The position numbers were made by a program, and so were the translations under genes. From NCBI GenBank assembly GCA_947561395.2, contig OX387185.1:46262602-46326601 (forward strand): a stretch of DNA of 64,000 nt, read 5' to 3'. Positions 1-12,885 of the stretch are shown here, piece after piece. How positions within the stretch are numbered: the stretch's first letter is position 1; each line of letters opens with the position of its first letter. The notes under the pieces are model-generated. The model was not told the origin of the DNA. It did not search any database and worked only from the letters and a program-made list of their open reading frames with translations. The stretch comes from Buxus sempervirens (Eukaryota; Streptophyta; Magnoliopsida; Buxales; Buxaceae).

Positions 1-621
1 ATATATATTTAAATATGTTATTTCTAAATAATTTAAAATAATAATTTAATATCTGACTAGCAAAGCTCTGGCTTGGACTATACCGAACCTTACTACGTCA
101 TGCAGATCCATCCTCACCATTTAAAAAAAAATATTATTAAACTAAAGAAAAACAAATTTCACGCTGAAAAATGTACCTATAAAACTAATTTTATTCATAA
201 CTTTGTATTTATCTTGTTTGCATGGGACCTAAAAGAGCTATGAGAGAGAAAATATGTACACGTGAAAGAGAGAGAATATTATACATGTGAAGGAGAGAGA
301 GTATGGGGCTTCAGTGCGGCCCAAAGAGGCCATTGGAGAAAGAAGGGGATGTCCACGCGGATGAGAAAAAAGGTGGTGTTTCTGTATTTTGCTTTACTAT
401 ATATATACTAGTTGTTTTACCCCTTGCTAAGCACGGGATCCTTTTTTTTTAAATAAAATATTTTTAATTAATTTATAATGGCTTTTACTATTAAATTGTT
501 AAATTTACTGTTATTGCTATAAGCTTTAATTATCCGAAACTTATTCCTATATATTTATTTCATATTATCTTCCAATTAATAAAAATATCATCTATTTTAG
601 AAAATTAATTTCCCTTAAAGG

Positions 622-884
622 GGAAATTGGTTTTTAGTGATGCTTTTTTAAAATAACCCATGTTCAGTTACTTAATTCTTGGTTATTGGAAAGCAGTGAT
701 ATTTTTATAATAATTGATAACGATATCATTTTACTAATCATAGAGGAGTTTTTCTAAAAATACCCTCACTTCTTAATGTAATTAAAAGATAATAATGAGG
801 GAATTTTTGGAAGACACATCCTTTGTACATAATAAAATGACACTCATTCTCAATTATTTTAAAAAGTATCACTGATTTCAAGTT
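622..884. mobile_element. Probable MITE relic inside the tandem unit
   Basis: The left end reads GGTTTTTAGTGATGCTTTTTT (about 629-649). An inverted, diverged counterpart, AAAAAGTATCACTGATTTCA, lies at about 861-880. The arms and part of the interior resemble the better-preserved MITE at 36636-36982, whose left arm has TTTTAGTGGTGCTTTTTTAA. The outer boundaries and target duplication are not clear. Confidence 0.4.
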
Positions 885-1990
885 ACAAAGAATTAGGTGA
901 CTTAATCTGGATTATATTTTAAGAAAATCACTAAACCAATTATCCCATAAATTTATCACGTGAGAATGACTAAATCATATAAAGTCTTCAATGAAAGATA
1001 TTGACGTGGAGAAATGAGGGCCATTAGATAAAGTCTTCATATAAAGTGATGCTTTGTTAATAGGAATAAATTATTTTAATGTGGACCCAAAGGGCCATTG
1101 GAGAAAAAATGGTATGTTCACGTGGAGGAGAGAGAATATGGTTTATTTAAAGATAGTTATGAGTTTTTGGGACTCTGAAAAGATAAGGATTAATCATATA
1201 ATATTAATTTAGTTAAATATAACATTAGAGAAAGGGTCATGTCCACGTGGAGGTAATATATATATTTTAAGAAATTTTTTATTTTAAATAAATTATTTAA
1301 AATAACCCATGTTCAGTTACCAAATTCTTGGTAATTGGAAAGCAACGATATTTTTATAATAAGTGAGAATGATATCATTTTACTATTCATGGAGGAGTTT
1401 TTCTAAAAGTACCCTGACTTCTTAACATCATTAAAAGATAATAATGAGGGAATTTTTTGGAAGACACATCCTTTATACATAGTAAAGTGACACTCATTCT
1501 CAATTATTTTAAAAAGTGTCACTGCTTTCAAATTATAAAGAATTAGATGACTTAATCTGGATTATGTTTTAAGAAAACCACTAAAACTAATTACCTATAA
1601 ATTTATCACCTGAGAACGACTCAATCATATAAAGTATTCAATGAAAGATATTGACGTGGAGAAAGAAGGGTCATTGGATGAAGTCTTCATATAAATTCTT
1701 CAATGAACGACTTTATAAAGTCATATAAAGTGATGCTTTGTTAATAGAAATAAATTATTTTAATGTGGGGCCCAAAAGGGCCATTAGAAAAAAAAAGGGA
1801 TGTCCAAGTGGAGGAGAGAGAATTAATGTGGTTTTAGTTATAGATAGTTATGAGTTTTTACGATTCTGAAAAGATAAGGATTAATCATACAATTTTAATT
1901 TAGTTAAAGGTATCATTGGATAAAAGGTCATGTTCACGTGGAGGTAATATATATATATTTTAAGAAATTTTTTATTTTAAATAAATTATT
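647..1990. repeat. Tandem duplication, two diverged copies of about 650-690 bp
   Basis: Copy 1 is about 647-1297 and copy 2 about 1298-1990. They align from CCCATGTTCAGTTA (657 and 1306, offset 649) through the shared AGGTAATATATAT stretch (offset 691 there, because copy 2 carries about 42 extra bases near 1680-1730). A partial third copy of the ATTATTTTAATGTGG... GGAGAGAGAATATG part follows at about 1980-2055. The copies differ by scattered substitutions, so the duplication is old. Non-coding. Confidence 0.75.
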
Positions 1991-3523
1991 TTGATGTGAA
2001 GCCAAAATGACTATTGAAGAAAGAAGAGAATGTTCTCGTGAAGGAGAGAGAATATGAGGTTTGAAGACTTTGCTTATATATGATATGATTAGTAGAAGTT
2101 TGAAGACTTTGCCCTACACATCCATACTCTATCCCAGCCGGTGGTTTCACTAAACCATCAGATTCTAGCTGTAGAGAAAATGCATTCATTTTTTATACCT
2201 TCTTGTGTGTTCTATGTTATGGGTCTTACGAGAAAAATCAATATATAAAAATAAATTTTGATCGTTCGATTTCGGAAAACCCATCATAGTGCATGGATTG
2301 ATTTCTTTAGACGGTAGGTCTGAAGCCGCAGAATATTTACCACCTGGCAGATTATTAATTACTACTTAGCGCGACATCAAGGAGAGGCTGAAAATATTTG
2401 CCACCTGGCAAATTATGATCGTGGGTCTTTCGAGTGATTTGAAACAAAAATTCCCCGCTTTCACACACGCACATGAACCCGACGCTGGTTACCAGGAAAC
2501 AAGGCTTTCGGAGAGAATGAAGCGTATCAGTCAAACTAGCCGTTCCAATCGAGAAATCCAAAGATTCCAAACAGAAGGGATTACAGTAATTATGGATTTG
2601 TTTATTAGTCAAGTAGGAGTGATCGTGACTCAAAAAAACAAAGCGACGGATGAGGAAGGTAGGAACCAGAGCTCAGAAAAGGAATAAAAATGGGGGGGCG
2701 TACTTTGATGGCTGACATTGACAATGCATAAGACTATATTTTACGGGCTCTTTTGTCTGACTTTTAATGGGGTTATGTTTTGTTTAACGGAAACTGCCAA
2801 CAAAGTTCCATCCGTGATCATGATGTGATGATTTAGGAGTCTCTTTTTTCTTAATCTCTTCAATTTTTGGATTTGGACCCCAAAAAAAAGAAATTTGAAA
2901 AAGGAAAATTTGAAGTGGCTCACGTTGGCTTGGATTTGGGACCCTTTCTTCCTTCCGCGTTTTGAGTTTCAACTTTTGCTTCCGACGGAGAAGTAGATGC
3001 TCTGCAGACCGGCTGGAATTTCCAAACATCATAGCATCTAAGACGATGTTCAGAAACCTGTCGATTAACAGTTTGATCGGTGTGGTGTGAAAGTAGGAGA
3101 GATTTCGGAAGACGAATAGTTCTGACAATTGAGCATTTGGGATTTTATCTGCTCCCAGTTTGATGATCTGGGTATGCTGCATTATGTCTTTGGAAAGATT
3201 GAGACTTCGAGACTTTCTATGAATCTTAAATTCTAAATTTTGCTGAATTCAGTTAAGTAACCTGGGTTTTGCCCATGAATCGGATTTTGCTTGGGACAAC
3301 TCTATTTTTTGGAGGATTGGTGTTGTGAAATTTGGCGAATGCGGAGTTAGTTCTTGAAATTTTGGAGATTCGGGGTTTTCTTCTTAAAAGAACGAAGCTG
3401 GCCTCTTGGTTTGGACGTAAATCTTTGATAGTTCTTCCTCAGAAAAGATTTGAATTGTGAAGGTCTGGAGACTAGTATTTTTATGCATCTTTTACGAAAC
3501 AGGGATTTGTAGATTTGGGTGAA

Positions 3524-6500
3524 ATGGCTTCCCCTCCACCCAATTCTTCTACCTCTGCAGTTCCACCGGCTTTGACTACTAGTCCTCCGCCATCATCACC
3601 TCCTCCACGGGTTCCTCCAATGGCATCACCACCCTCTACAACGCCGTCTACTTCATCTCCACCACCTCAGTCCCCTCCGGCATCTACAACTCCTACTCCT
3701 TCATCTCCACCGCCGAAGTCCCCTCCCGTAATTCCTGCTGCTCCTCCTCCGGTACAACTGTCACCGCCGCCGCCACCTCCTCGTCTCATTCCTCCAGCAT
3801 CACCACCTTCTCCTTCTGTGCTCCCACCATCTCCGCCTCCACCCAGAGTTGCTACACCACCCCCTCCAACAGTATCTTCGCCACCACCTCAGCCTAGTGT
3901 TTCGCCTCCACCACCTCCCACTAGAGGTCCCCCACCCCCAAGTTCTCCTTTGCCTCCTGCAGCCTCTTCTCCTCCTCCTCCTCAAGCAGTCTCGCCTTCT
4001 TCACCTCCTCCAAGCAAATTACCGCCTCCACTGCCCCCTAATCGTCCGCCTCCACTGCCCCCTAATCGTCCACCTCCACCATTGACAAAGCCACCCGAAA
4101 GCTCACCTCCACCTGCAGCATCTCCTCCTCCTCCTCCTCCTCAATCAGTCTCGCCTTCTCCACCTCCTCCTGTCAATTTAGCACCTCCATTGCCCTCCAA
4201 TCGTCCACCTCCACCGTCAACAAAGCCACCCAAAAGTTCACCTCCACCTCCTACTCCTAGTTCTCGATCAGCTCCTCCACCTTCCTTAAATTCCCCACCC
4301 CGATCTTCACCACTACCACCAAGAGATCGACCACAACCAGTCCCACCCCCATCTTCACTTCCCTCACGGTCTCCTCCTCCTCCTGCTTCTTCAGCTGGTG
4401 GAACTCCCCAAACTCCAATCCCTGTTCCAACTTCAAGCCCAGCAATTCCTAGTCCAAATGTACCAGCCGATGCCAATTCCACTAGCAGTGGGGGGATTAA
4501 GAAAGGAGATGCAATAGCAATTGGTATTGCAGTTGGCTTTGTAGTTCTTTGTCTCATAGGCATGGCTGTGTGGTTTATGACGAAGCGGAAGAAAAAGGTG
4601 TCCAGACGCAATGGTGATTATGTTATGCCTTCGCCAATCACCTCTTCCCAAACATCTGGTAATGGTTTCAACTTTGTTCAACTTGTATCATCTATTTGCT
4701 TATGAGTTATTGGTACTTCAGTTCTCCATTGCAGAGCACTGTTAACAATATTAATATTATAGTAAGGTTTGGCTCTTTTTGATGTTATTGTTTTATCTCA
4801 AACAATCACCATTCTCTTTGAAGTTTATTCTTCTCCCTGAGATCATATGCTTTGGGTAATAGTAAATTTTCAATGCTGTCTGATTGTAGGACTATATGAA
4901 TGCTTTGATGCTTATCAAACTGTGGCATATTGTAGATAATATTTCAATCCATGTTTTTGTATAAGACTACATTACTCATTTATACTCACCCACACCTGCA
5001 CCCAATCTTACATATGTGTGAATGTGAATGTTTTTATATATGCCTGTAGCTGTTACTGAATTTGAAATCCATAAAAAGGAAGTTAACAAGGCTACACATT
5101 TTTACAGATTCATCCTACATAAAGGCCCATTCTTCAACTCCCCTTGTCGTAAGTGGTTCTGGCAGTGATTTCACATATTTGCCACCAGAGCCAGGTGGGC
5201 TAGGGAATTCAAGGTCGTGGTTCACATATGAAGAACTATCAGAGGCCACAAATGGGTTTTCTGCACAGAATCTTTTGGGTGAAGGTGGATTTGGTCCTGT
5301 GTACAAAGGACGCCTAGCAGATGGAAAGGAAGTAGCTGTAAAACAGTTAAAGATAGGCGGTGCACAGGGGGAGCGTGAATTCAGAGCAGAAGTTGAGATC
5401 ATTAGCCGCGTACACCATCGCCATTTAGTTTCATTAGTGGGTTACTGCATACTGGAGCACCAAAGATTGCTCGTGTATGATTATGTCCCAAATAATAACC
5501 TCTATTACCATCTTCACGGTAGGATTTGCTTCTTCGGTCAATCAAAGTCAATTTGCTAATCAGCTAACATCAATTATTGGTCTCTCTTTGAATTTGTAGG
5601 TGAAGGTAGGCCAGTTATGGATTGGGCAACTCGGGTCAAGGTTGCTACTGGTGCTGCTCGTGGAATAGCTTACCTTCATGAAGACTGTAATTATCCTTCA
5701 ATTTTTTTCTGGATAATTTATGCTCTGTGTAGTCACCTATGCGTTCACCTTTTCTGCGAGCAATTCTGCACTTGCAAAACCTTAGATCAAATCCTTATAT
5801 GCATCATGTTCATATTATCCCTATAAAATTATTTGATCATATCTTACTATTTAGTTGCATTCTTTATATATGTTATGTCAGGATAATCAGAAAAAAGGAT
5901 ACACAATTTTTGTTAAGTCTCTGAAGGGCTTGTAGTGTCTTTCTACACAAATTGAGCAACTCTAGTTCTATCGTTATCCTACAGTAGTCCAGCCAAAGGA
6001 ATGACACAATTACAAACAGAATTCATTCATTTCATTGTGGTCAAATTGAGCTCTCCCATTCTGTAGGTGCTCCAGAGATCCTTTTTTACTTAGGAGCCAT
6101 AGAAGCAGGCATGTGCCAAACATGAATACCTCATTACCTTGGCGCCATGGGCTAAACACCTGGTAAATAGATTGATTGCTGATCTTTCCTTCATCTCAGC
6201 AGACATACCAAATATTCAACAGATCCTTTGGCAGACTAAAAATTTGGTTAAACATCATCCCTACCAGAATTTAATGTAATTCTTAAAATGAAGTGACTTG
6301 ACTAGAATCAATGATCTTTTGACCCAGCAACACAATTTCAATTAGTATCATAGAGCATTTATCGTGTTTTCTGCCTTTTAATTAATGAAATTGTTTGGTT
6401 GAAAACTTCCTGAAGGGCGAATTATTGGTTCTTCTCTCTGTTGGAAAGTAGGCTGTTATGCTCAACTCATGTGGTCATGTTCTATTTGCCTGGGGTTGGG

Positions 6501-9500
6501 AGTGGGGGAAGGAGGGAATAAATAAAGACTGTCTTTTAGAAAAATGGCTGATTTGGTATTCTCTTAGATTTTGTGCATCTGATATGTATTCCTTCTGTTT
6601 CTGCAAGCAAAGCCCTTTGCATCACAGTGCCTACACATACATATAGAATGATAAATATATATGCAGCTGTTTAAGTACATATGGCTAAACAATGACCCAT
6701 TTCAGATTTTTTTTTATTTGTTTTGCCGGTGGCAACCATATTCTTTTTGGAGAAACATTAGCGTTATATAGGTTGGTGTTGCTGATACAAAAGCTGATGC
6801 GGGAAGTTTGGTACCCATCTTGGGTTTAAGAATTGAGAATCTTGGAGTAATAGAGGAAGGACAACTGGCCAAGGTGCAGAATGAGTGTGGTGGTTGTTGT
6901 CATCTGAAAGAATAAGCAGGACGTTTAAACTAACAATAAAAATAGAAAAGATAAAAGGAAAATATAGTGAATTGAGTCACACAGCCCCAAAGTTCTATTT
7001 CTAGATTGGTTGCACAAATGAAGCCTGAGACATCTCACCTTTGAATGCAACTAACAATGGCTATGAAAACTTTACCTAAATGCTCTCTAATGCAGTACCT
7101 TAGCATAGCTAGACTAAAAATAGAAGTCGTAACTGGATTTTTATACTCCTAATTTTCTGTGGAAAGTTCAAGTCGTAAAGATTTTAATCTCAAATTTCTA
7201 GCACATAGAAACCCTAGAAATTCCAAAATATAGCAAATTTGAAACACTTATCTGAAATTGAAATCTGGGCAACTATTAGAAAGCTAACTTATGCTTAAAT
7301 GATAGCCTAAAACCTAGGAATTATGATGAGCTCTTCCTTCAGCCCAAAGCAAATTATTTTTGGTGGATATATCCTTGTTGGATCCAGTTTTGTTTATTAA
7401 TAAAGTGCAGACTGCAGATAGCAAATGGACCAGTTTCATTAATCAGGCTATCCTATCTTTTGTTGTATTAATTAGTCTTCAAAGAAGTTTTACTAATATT
7501 TCATGTTTTTGTCAGGCCATCCTCGGATTATTCACAGGGATATTAAATCATCAAACATTCTTTTAGATAACAAATTTGAAGCTCAGGTATTTCACATTTT
7601 TCTTCTGACAACATTGCCCAAACTCCTCTTTTCTACTAGTTTATGTTTTTGACTATTTGCATTTTCTTATGTAACAGGTTTCAGATTTTGGGCTTGCAAA
7701 ACTAGCACTAGATGCATACACCCATATAACCACACGTGTAATGGGAACCTTTGGGTATGCAACATGTCCATGATTAACATGAACATCCTGCTCAGTTTAT
7801 CAGGATCTTTCTTAAATAATGCATGAATCAAATAATTTGTGATAGATACTTCCAGATGATCTACAGCTACATGTTTTATGTTAATATATGTGAGTTTATG
7901 TGCAAATATGTATACGTACTTTATGTTATGAATGAAATTGGGTGGCTTTCCAGATACATGGCTCCAGAATATGCTTCAACTGGCAAGTTGACTGAAAAGT
8001 CTGACGTATACTCTTTTGGAGTTGTTCTGTTGGAGTTAATTACTGGTCGCAAGCCTGTTGATGTAGCTCAACCATTGGGAGATGAGAGCTTGGTAGAATG
8101 GGTAAGTTTTGCTGTGACTTATATGCTGCTTGTATGTATTTTCCTGGCATTGTTTCTCTTTGCCTACATAGTCACATAGGCTCTGGGGCTTATGGTTACT
8201 TTGGTTATTTTGGCAGCGGTGTTTTGTGATCACTGAGATGGTCATTATTACTCCTGTCTTCACCCACATAATAGATAATAGACTTCTGAGATAATGGCAT
8301 GCAATATTCATTGACAAAAAAGGACAATACTATTTATGTATGCACTTGTATTAACATAGATGTATTTACTAAAAATAATTAGCTGTATGCATTTCAAAAT
8401 AATAAAAATAACACTCTAAAAGTAATGATGCACAATTTGGCTTCAAAAGTCAAAACCATGTATGATATGGACTGCTTATCATGTTTTAATGGAAGAATTC
8501 ATCTTAAAATTTTAAAGTCTACCAGGATAAGTAACATCGGCTTAAAATACATGCCACAAAAGAAGTCCTAAATCTAAAATATTTGTCTATCTCAAACAAA
8601 TCTTCCTAGATTCGAGCATATATATACTTTAATGAAAAGAAAGGTGAAAATTTTTCCTTAACAAGAACTTTCAGCTTCATACCCCCTGAATCTACACAAG
8701 TTTTTTAAAATATTTTTCCGGGTAATGATTTGCATAATATATAGTTCGGCTTGATTCCTTTTTTTTTCAATTATAATTATTATTCTTAATTTAGCTTCTT
8801 TGTATAGGAGTCATGTACATTTGGCTTGTGATATTCTCTTTAATTTACTTTTATTTGTCAAAAGAAAATTAAACCTAGAAAGAAATGCATTTCATATTGA
8901 GAAGAAAACTCCCGCGGGGTGGGGAATGGGCAAACCCTTTTATCTCATGAATCCTATCTCTTTGGAGGAGTAACAGGTGTGAGAATCATTGTTTATTAAC
9001 TCTGGGATTGGATCAGGATCAGTCCCTGAGTCTATTTCAGGATTGAACAATCCAGTATTGGTTCAAATAAGGACTCAAAAGAGAAAAAAAGATTTTATTT
9101 GTCTTGGCAGATCTGTGTGACTTGGATGGAATAATCTGAATGGACCAAATTGAGTGTGATGGGAATTGATCCTGTTTTCAACTCAGGATCATATTATTGT
9201 TTAAACTACAATGAGAAGTCAATAATTGGCAATCAAACTATAATGTGAAAATTGTATTCTATGGAAGTGCTATTTGATGTTCCTCACCACACGCACACAC
9301 ACGCGCACACACATATGCACACGCACGCCCGTGCACATACACGTGCACACACATATGCACACGCACGCCCGTGCACACACACACATACACATGCACAGAG
9401 ACACAGCCACACACACCCACACACGCACACGCAAAGAGGAGGCAGGAGTCCCCGGATTATATTTTGTGATTAAAGTTCTTGCATAGAGACAAAGCCTTGT

Positions 9501-10545
9501 TTAGATAACTCTTATGGTTACAGTCACACAAATAAAAGTGAATGTAGTGTGCATGGATGATTATGTTATTCTCTAGTTGACAAAATCATCCCATCTTATC
9601 ATGAATTACTGTCAACAAAACTAATATGTATATCATCGGTAGGCAATTTGGTTATTGTAAACAATGGTATGGGTAGTTGATCGTTCCGAAGACTTTCTTA
9701 TTTAGAAAGCATTATAGCATATGCCCCAAAAAAACATTTCAGTGTTGCAGCTAATTTACACATCAGGCACACAAGCAAAAATATGCTTCTAACCTGATGA
9801 GTTTCATGTAGTTGAAGTATTTTTGGACTTGATTAAGAATATAGTGATTGATACTTCATTAATTAACATTATGATTTATGCCTCTTTAGCATATGTCCTA
9901 AAGATTAATTTTGAACCTTGCTCTTTTTCATTTCTGGCTTAGGACTGGAATTAGTCTTGTGAAGTAAAAATCTAGGAGCAGTGCTGCCATCAAATATATG
10001 TCAGAAATGTAGTCTTGGAATCTCTATAAATGAAAAAAGCTGATCAAATTACATACTTGTTTTTCAGGCTCGTCCAATGCTTAGTCATGCAATTGATACT
10101 GAAGAATTTGAAGGATTGGTAGATCCAAGGCTCGAAAAAAACTATATAGGAGGTGAAATATTCCGGATGATTGAGGCGGCTGCAGCTTGTGTGCGTCATT
10201 CAGCTGTGAAGAGACCGCGAATGGGACAGGTACTTAACTATTAGTCAAAGAAAACCTTTCTTTTGTTTTTGTCTCGTTCAATTAATATTGTGGAGTCAAT
10301 GGGAGAAAAGTTCCCCATCATGTTTATTTGTTCTTATATATAATTTTCAGATAGTCAGAGCTTTAGACAGTATAGGTGATCCCTCGGACCTTATCAATGG
10401 AATGAAGCCAGGCCAAAGTGAAGTCTTTGATTCTGCACAACAGTCTTTAGAGATCAGAATGTTTAGGAGAATGGCATTTGGTATTCAAGACTATAGTACA
10501 GATTTTTTCAGCCAAAGTAGCTTGAGGAGTTCAGAGCAGGGGTGA
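3524..10545 (+). CDS. PERK: PERK-family proline-rich extensin-like receptor kinase
   Basis: Predicted plasma-membrane Ser/Thr kinase of 761 residues. Exons: 3524-4658, 5108-5518, 5600-5686, 7516-7586, 7678-7754, 7954-8101, 10068-10229, 10351-10545; all introns are GT-AG and phases close. Residues 1 to about 320 are Pro/Ser-rich with repeated SPPPP blocks, an extensin-like cell-wall-facing segment. No classical signal peptide is seen, as is usual for PERKs. A single membrane span lies at about 330-352, followed by TKRKKK. The kinase domain begins near 430: glycine loop [11 protein letters not shown], Lys457 in VAVK, catalytic HRDIKSSN with Asp553, DFGLAK with Asp571, and GYMAPEY. All key residues are present, so it looks active. 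Family members sense cell-wall state and act in root-hair, pollen-tube and growth control. The ATG at 3524 is chosen because it gives the typical MASPPP start; no in-frame ATG lies just upstream. Which PERK paralogue this is cannot be settled here. Confidence 0.93.
4023..4070 (+). repeat. In-frame 24-bp tandem duplication in the Pro-rich region
   Basis: Two adjacent copies of a 24-base unit (4023-4046 and 4047-4070), starting CGCCTCCACTGCCCCC, encode PPPLPPNR-type repeats. The frame is kept, so it lengthens the extensin-like stalk by eight residues. A looser, longer repeat ([19 protein letters not shown]-like) surrounds it. Confidence 0.85.
9288..9433 (+). repeat. CA-rich microsatellite/minisatellite in a PERK intron
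   Basis: About 145 bp of (CA)n-dominated sequence lies in the intron between PERK exons 6 and 7. Within it a 33-bp block containing CACATATGCACACGCACGCC occurs twice (9305-9337 and 9345-9377), a 40-bp period. Open frames through this tract are low-complexity artefacts. Confidence 0.9.
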
Positions 10546-12885
10546 TCTTGGCAAAGATGGATATGTATTGGATCCATGGATGTCTAGACGAGTTGAAGGT
10601 GTTCAGTTGTAGTTATGTTCATATAAATGTTGGTGGGACATGGCTGAAAGAATATCACTTGTCTCTGTCTTGGAACCTCCAGATTTCAAGGCCCTTCATT
10701 GAGATCCTTCAAATCAGGTTACCGAGCGGGGATAATGGAGAATGGGAGTACATATCTTTTATTGTTTTTTTGTTACCTGGCTTTCAATCTTTCTGGTAAA
10801 TATTTGTACATTTCCATTTGCATAATTCTTTATTCTTAGAAAGTGACATAGATTCTTGTGTGGGATACAGACCCGCCATTTATTCTGAATTTTTTTTTTC
10901 TTGAGCTATCAATAAAAGTTTTTGATTCATTTTTTCTATCTCTTCCAAATGCATAAAATAATCAATGATATTTAATATAATCTCTTTACATTCTTCTCCT
11001 ACTTGATACTTCTCAGCTGCTCCACTCCAAGGGCTCCATTTGCATAGAAAGAACCATGCACAATCAACATTTCTTGTATAAAATGCATTTGGAACTGAAA
11101 ATTTGTAAATTTTTGGTCCCTATAAATCTATAATGGATCTGGAAGTAACTGCTGCAGACTGCGAGCTAACAAGAACTGGAATTGAACCCCATGAATGAAC
11201 CCATGAAATTTTTTTAAATGAGTCTCCAAGCCGGAAATACAAGTGAACTTTATCCAAAACCTCAGCTGAAACCGAACAAATGATTCACACAAATATTTAC
11301 GCATAGATCTTAAACAGATAGAACATAATGAATGCATGCAATTACCCACAAATGGAAATAACATCTAGACAAGGGAAAGAATTGGATGAAATACAAACGA
11401 AGAGAAACCAAAGGAGGTAGGGTGCATCCTTCCATTCTCCAAGTAACAAAAAATATACAAGGTGCCAAAAAAAGTTTCTTACAGTTTTCCTTCCTTCTAT
11501 TCTCGGCTTCTTTTCTCCTTTTCTTTTTGGTATGTGGGGAGGGTGCATAATAAAATTGTACCACCTCGCTATAAAAGGAGAACTGTGCCTATAGGAGATG
11601 TCCTACATTAAAAGCATCTCCCAAAAATTTTTATTTATTTATTTTTTTGTTTTCGATACATTGTTCTCAAGCCATTGCTTGCCCAACACATAGCTGGGAT
11701 TTTAGGGTAGTTGGGGATGGGGAACACACACACCCACAACTTTCTTCCAAAGGGGAGCATGACGTTCTTGGACTCATGTGAGCTGCACTGTGCGGCAATT
11801 CAAACATCAGGATCAAATGAGGTTGACTGAGCTAGAGATAATCTCTGAGCATTTCTCCCTTTTATTCTGCTAAAGGCAGGAGTTGATCCTTGGTCAAAGG
11901 TTACAACAAGCCTATGACCTTACTGCCAACGCACGTGGCACTGTCAAAGGCATCCCCAAAAAGTAAAGGTGGGTTGAACCCTAACAGTAGGAGTAACATT
12001 CTCAAGGCCTTAACGCTAGGACAACGGTGCCTTCACTTTCTCACATTCTCTCAAAGATTGTGACCCGATATTAACTTTCAATACCATCGGGAAATTTTAA
12101 AGATATTAATGTTCCAGTAACCACACATATCAACCTAAAGAATTTGTCGACATTAAGCATTAAATTTTACAAGTAGGAAGACTTTCTAAGGAATTTGAGT
12201 AGATAGATAAGAGCAGAGCTCTATAAAGCTTGAAACTATCTTTCTTAAAGAAATTGGTTTTATATTGGGTTTTTTGAGTCTATTGTTATAAATGGATTTT
12301 TAGGCCCTACGTACAAGACTAATACCCACTATTCATTGGTACCAACTAGTTATTTAATAAGATAGAAATGTTTTAGAATGTATAATAAGTTATATGGTAG
12401 CCTGCAACAGAATTAATAAAATAAATCTCCAAATTAACCAAATGGGGCCTTACTCCCTTTTCAATTACCAAAAAAAAAAAAAACCAAATAGGGAATATAA
12501 AAAATATTTTTATATAATATAGAAGTGAGATATTAGATTTTTTCATTCACTCACAGACATGGTCTACGAGTGGACTTTTGATATCTGATTGTTGTTCCAA
12601 GAACGAACGGTTCTCAGCCCTGCACATGTGTCGCATGAAAGATGCTCGCGAAACACGGCACCTAACAGAGCAACTAACGTGAACTGGTACCGTAGATTCC
12701 TTTCTCAGATTAGAAAAAAAAGAAAAAGAAAAATCATCTGGACCCTAATACATTTCTCGGATCAGAAATGACCTCGATCCTTCTTCCATTGAAAAGGAAA
12801 GTACGTCCCGAAGAAAAAACGGCGACCGGCTTTAAAGAAATTTTCTTGGACTGCAAGTCGTAGGTGGGAGTCGTCTTTGCCAGTA
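10546..12885. other. Intergenic spacer between PERK and the TMEM33-like gene
   Basis: The first 370 bases are probably PERK 3' UTR. The remainder is AT-rich with homopolymer runs (for example poly(A) near 12471) and no coding signal I trust. The last 200 bases or so should contain the promoter and leader of the downstream gene. Confidence 0.5.
10911..10916 (+). terminator. Candidate PERK polyadenylation signal
   Basis: AATAAA lies 366 bp after the PERK stop codon, preceded by a T-rich stretch (10890-10900) and followed by T-rich DNA. The position is plausible for a plant 3' UTR, but transcripts would be needed to confirm it. Confidence 0.4.

Larger units (their letters stand above)
1..3523. 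other. Intergenic region upstream of the PERK gene
   Basis: AT-rich DNA with no convincing gene. It contains a diverged tandem duplication (about 647-1990) with a partial third unit up to about 2070, and an apparent MITE end at 622-660. The last few hundred bases before 3524 are less AT-rich and probably hold the promoter and 5' leader of the PERK gene, but I cannot point to a specific TATA box. The open frames at 2355-3182 on either strand show no family resemblance. Confidence 0.6.

Noticed and set aside
2784-3182. 132-codon minus-strand frame upstream of PERK
   Set aside because: No recognisable domain, biased composition, and it overlaps the likely PERK promoter/leader.
4141-4611. 156-codon antisense frame over the PERK Pro-rich exon
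   Set aside because: Gly-rich mirror of Pro codons; antisense shadow of a well-supported exon.
9252-9486. His/Thr-rich frames in the CA tract
   Set aside because: Microsatellite translation inside an intron.
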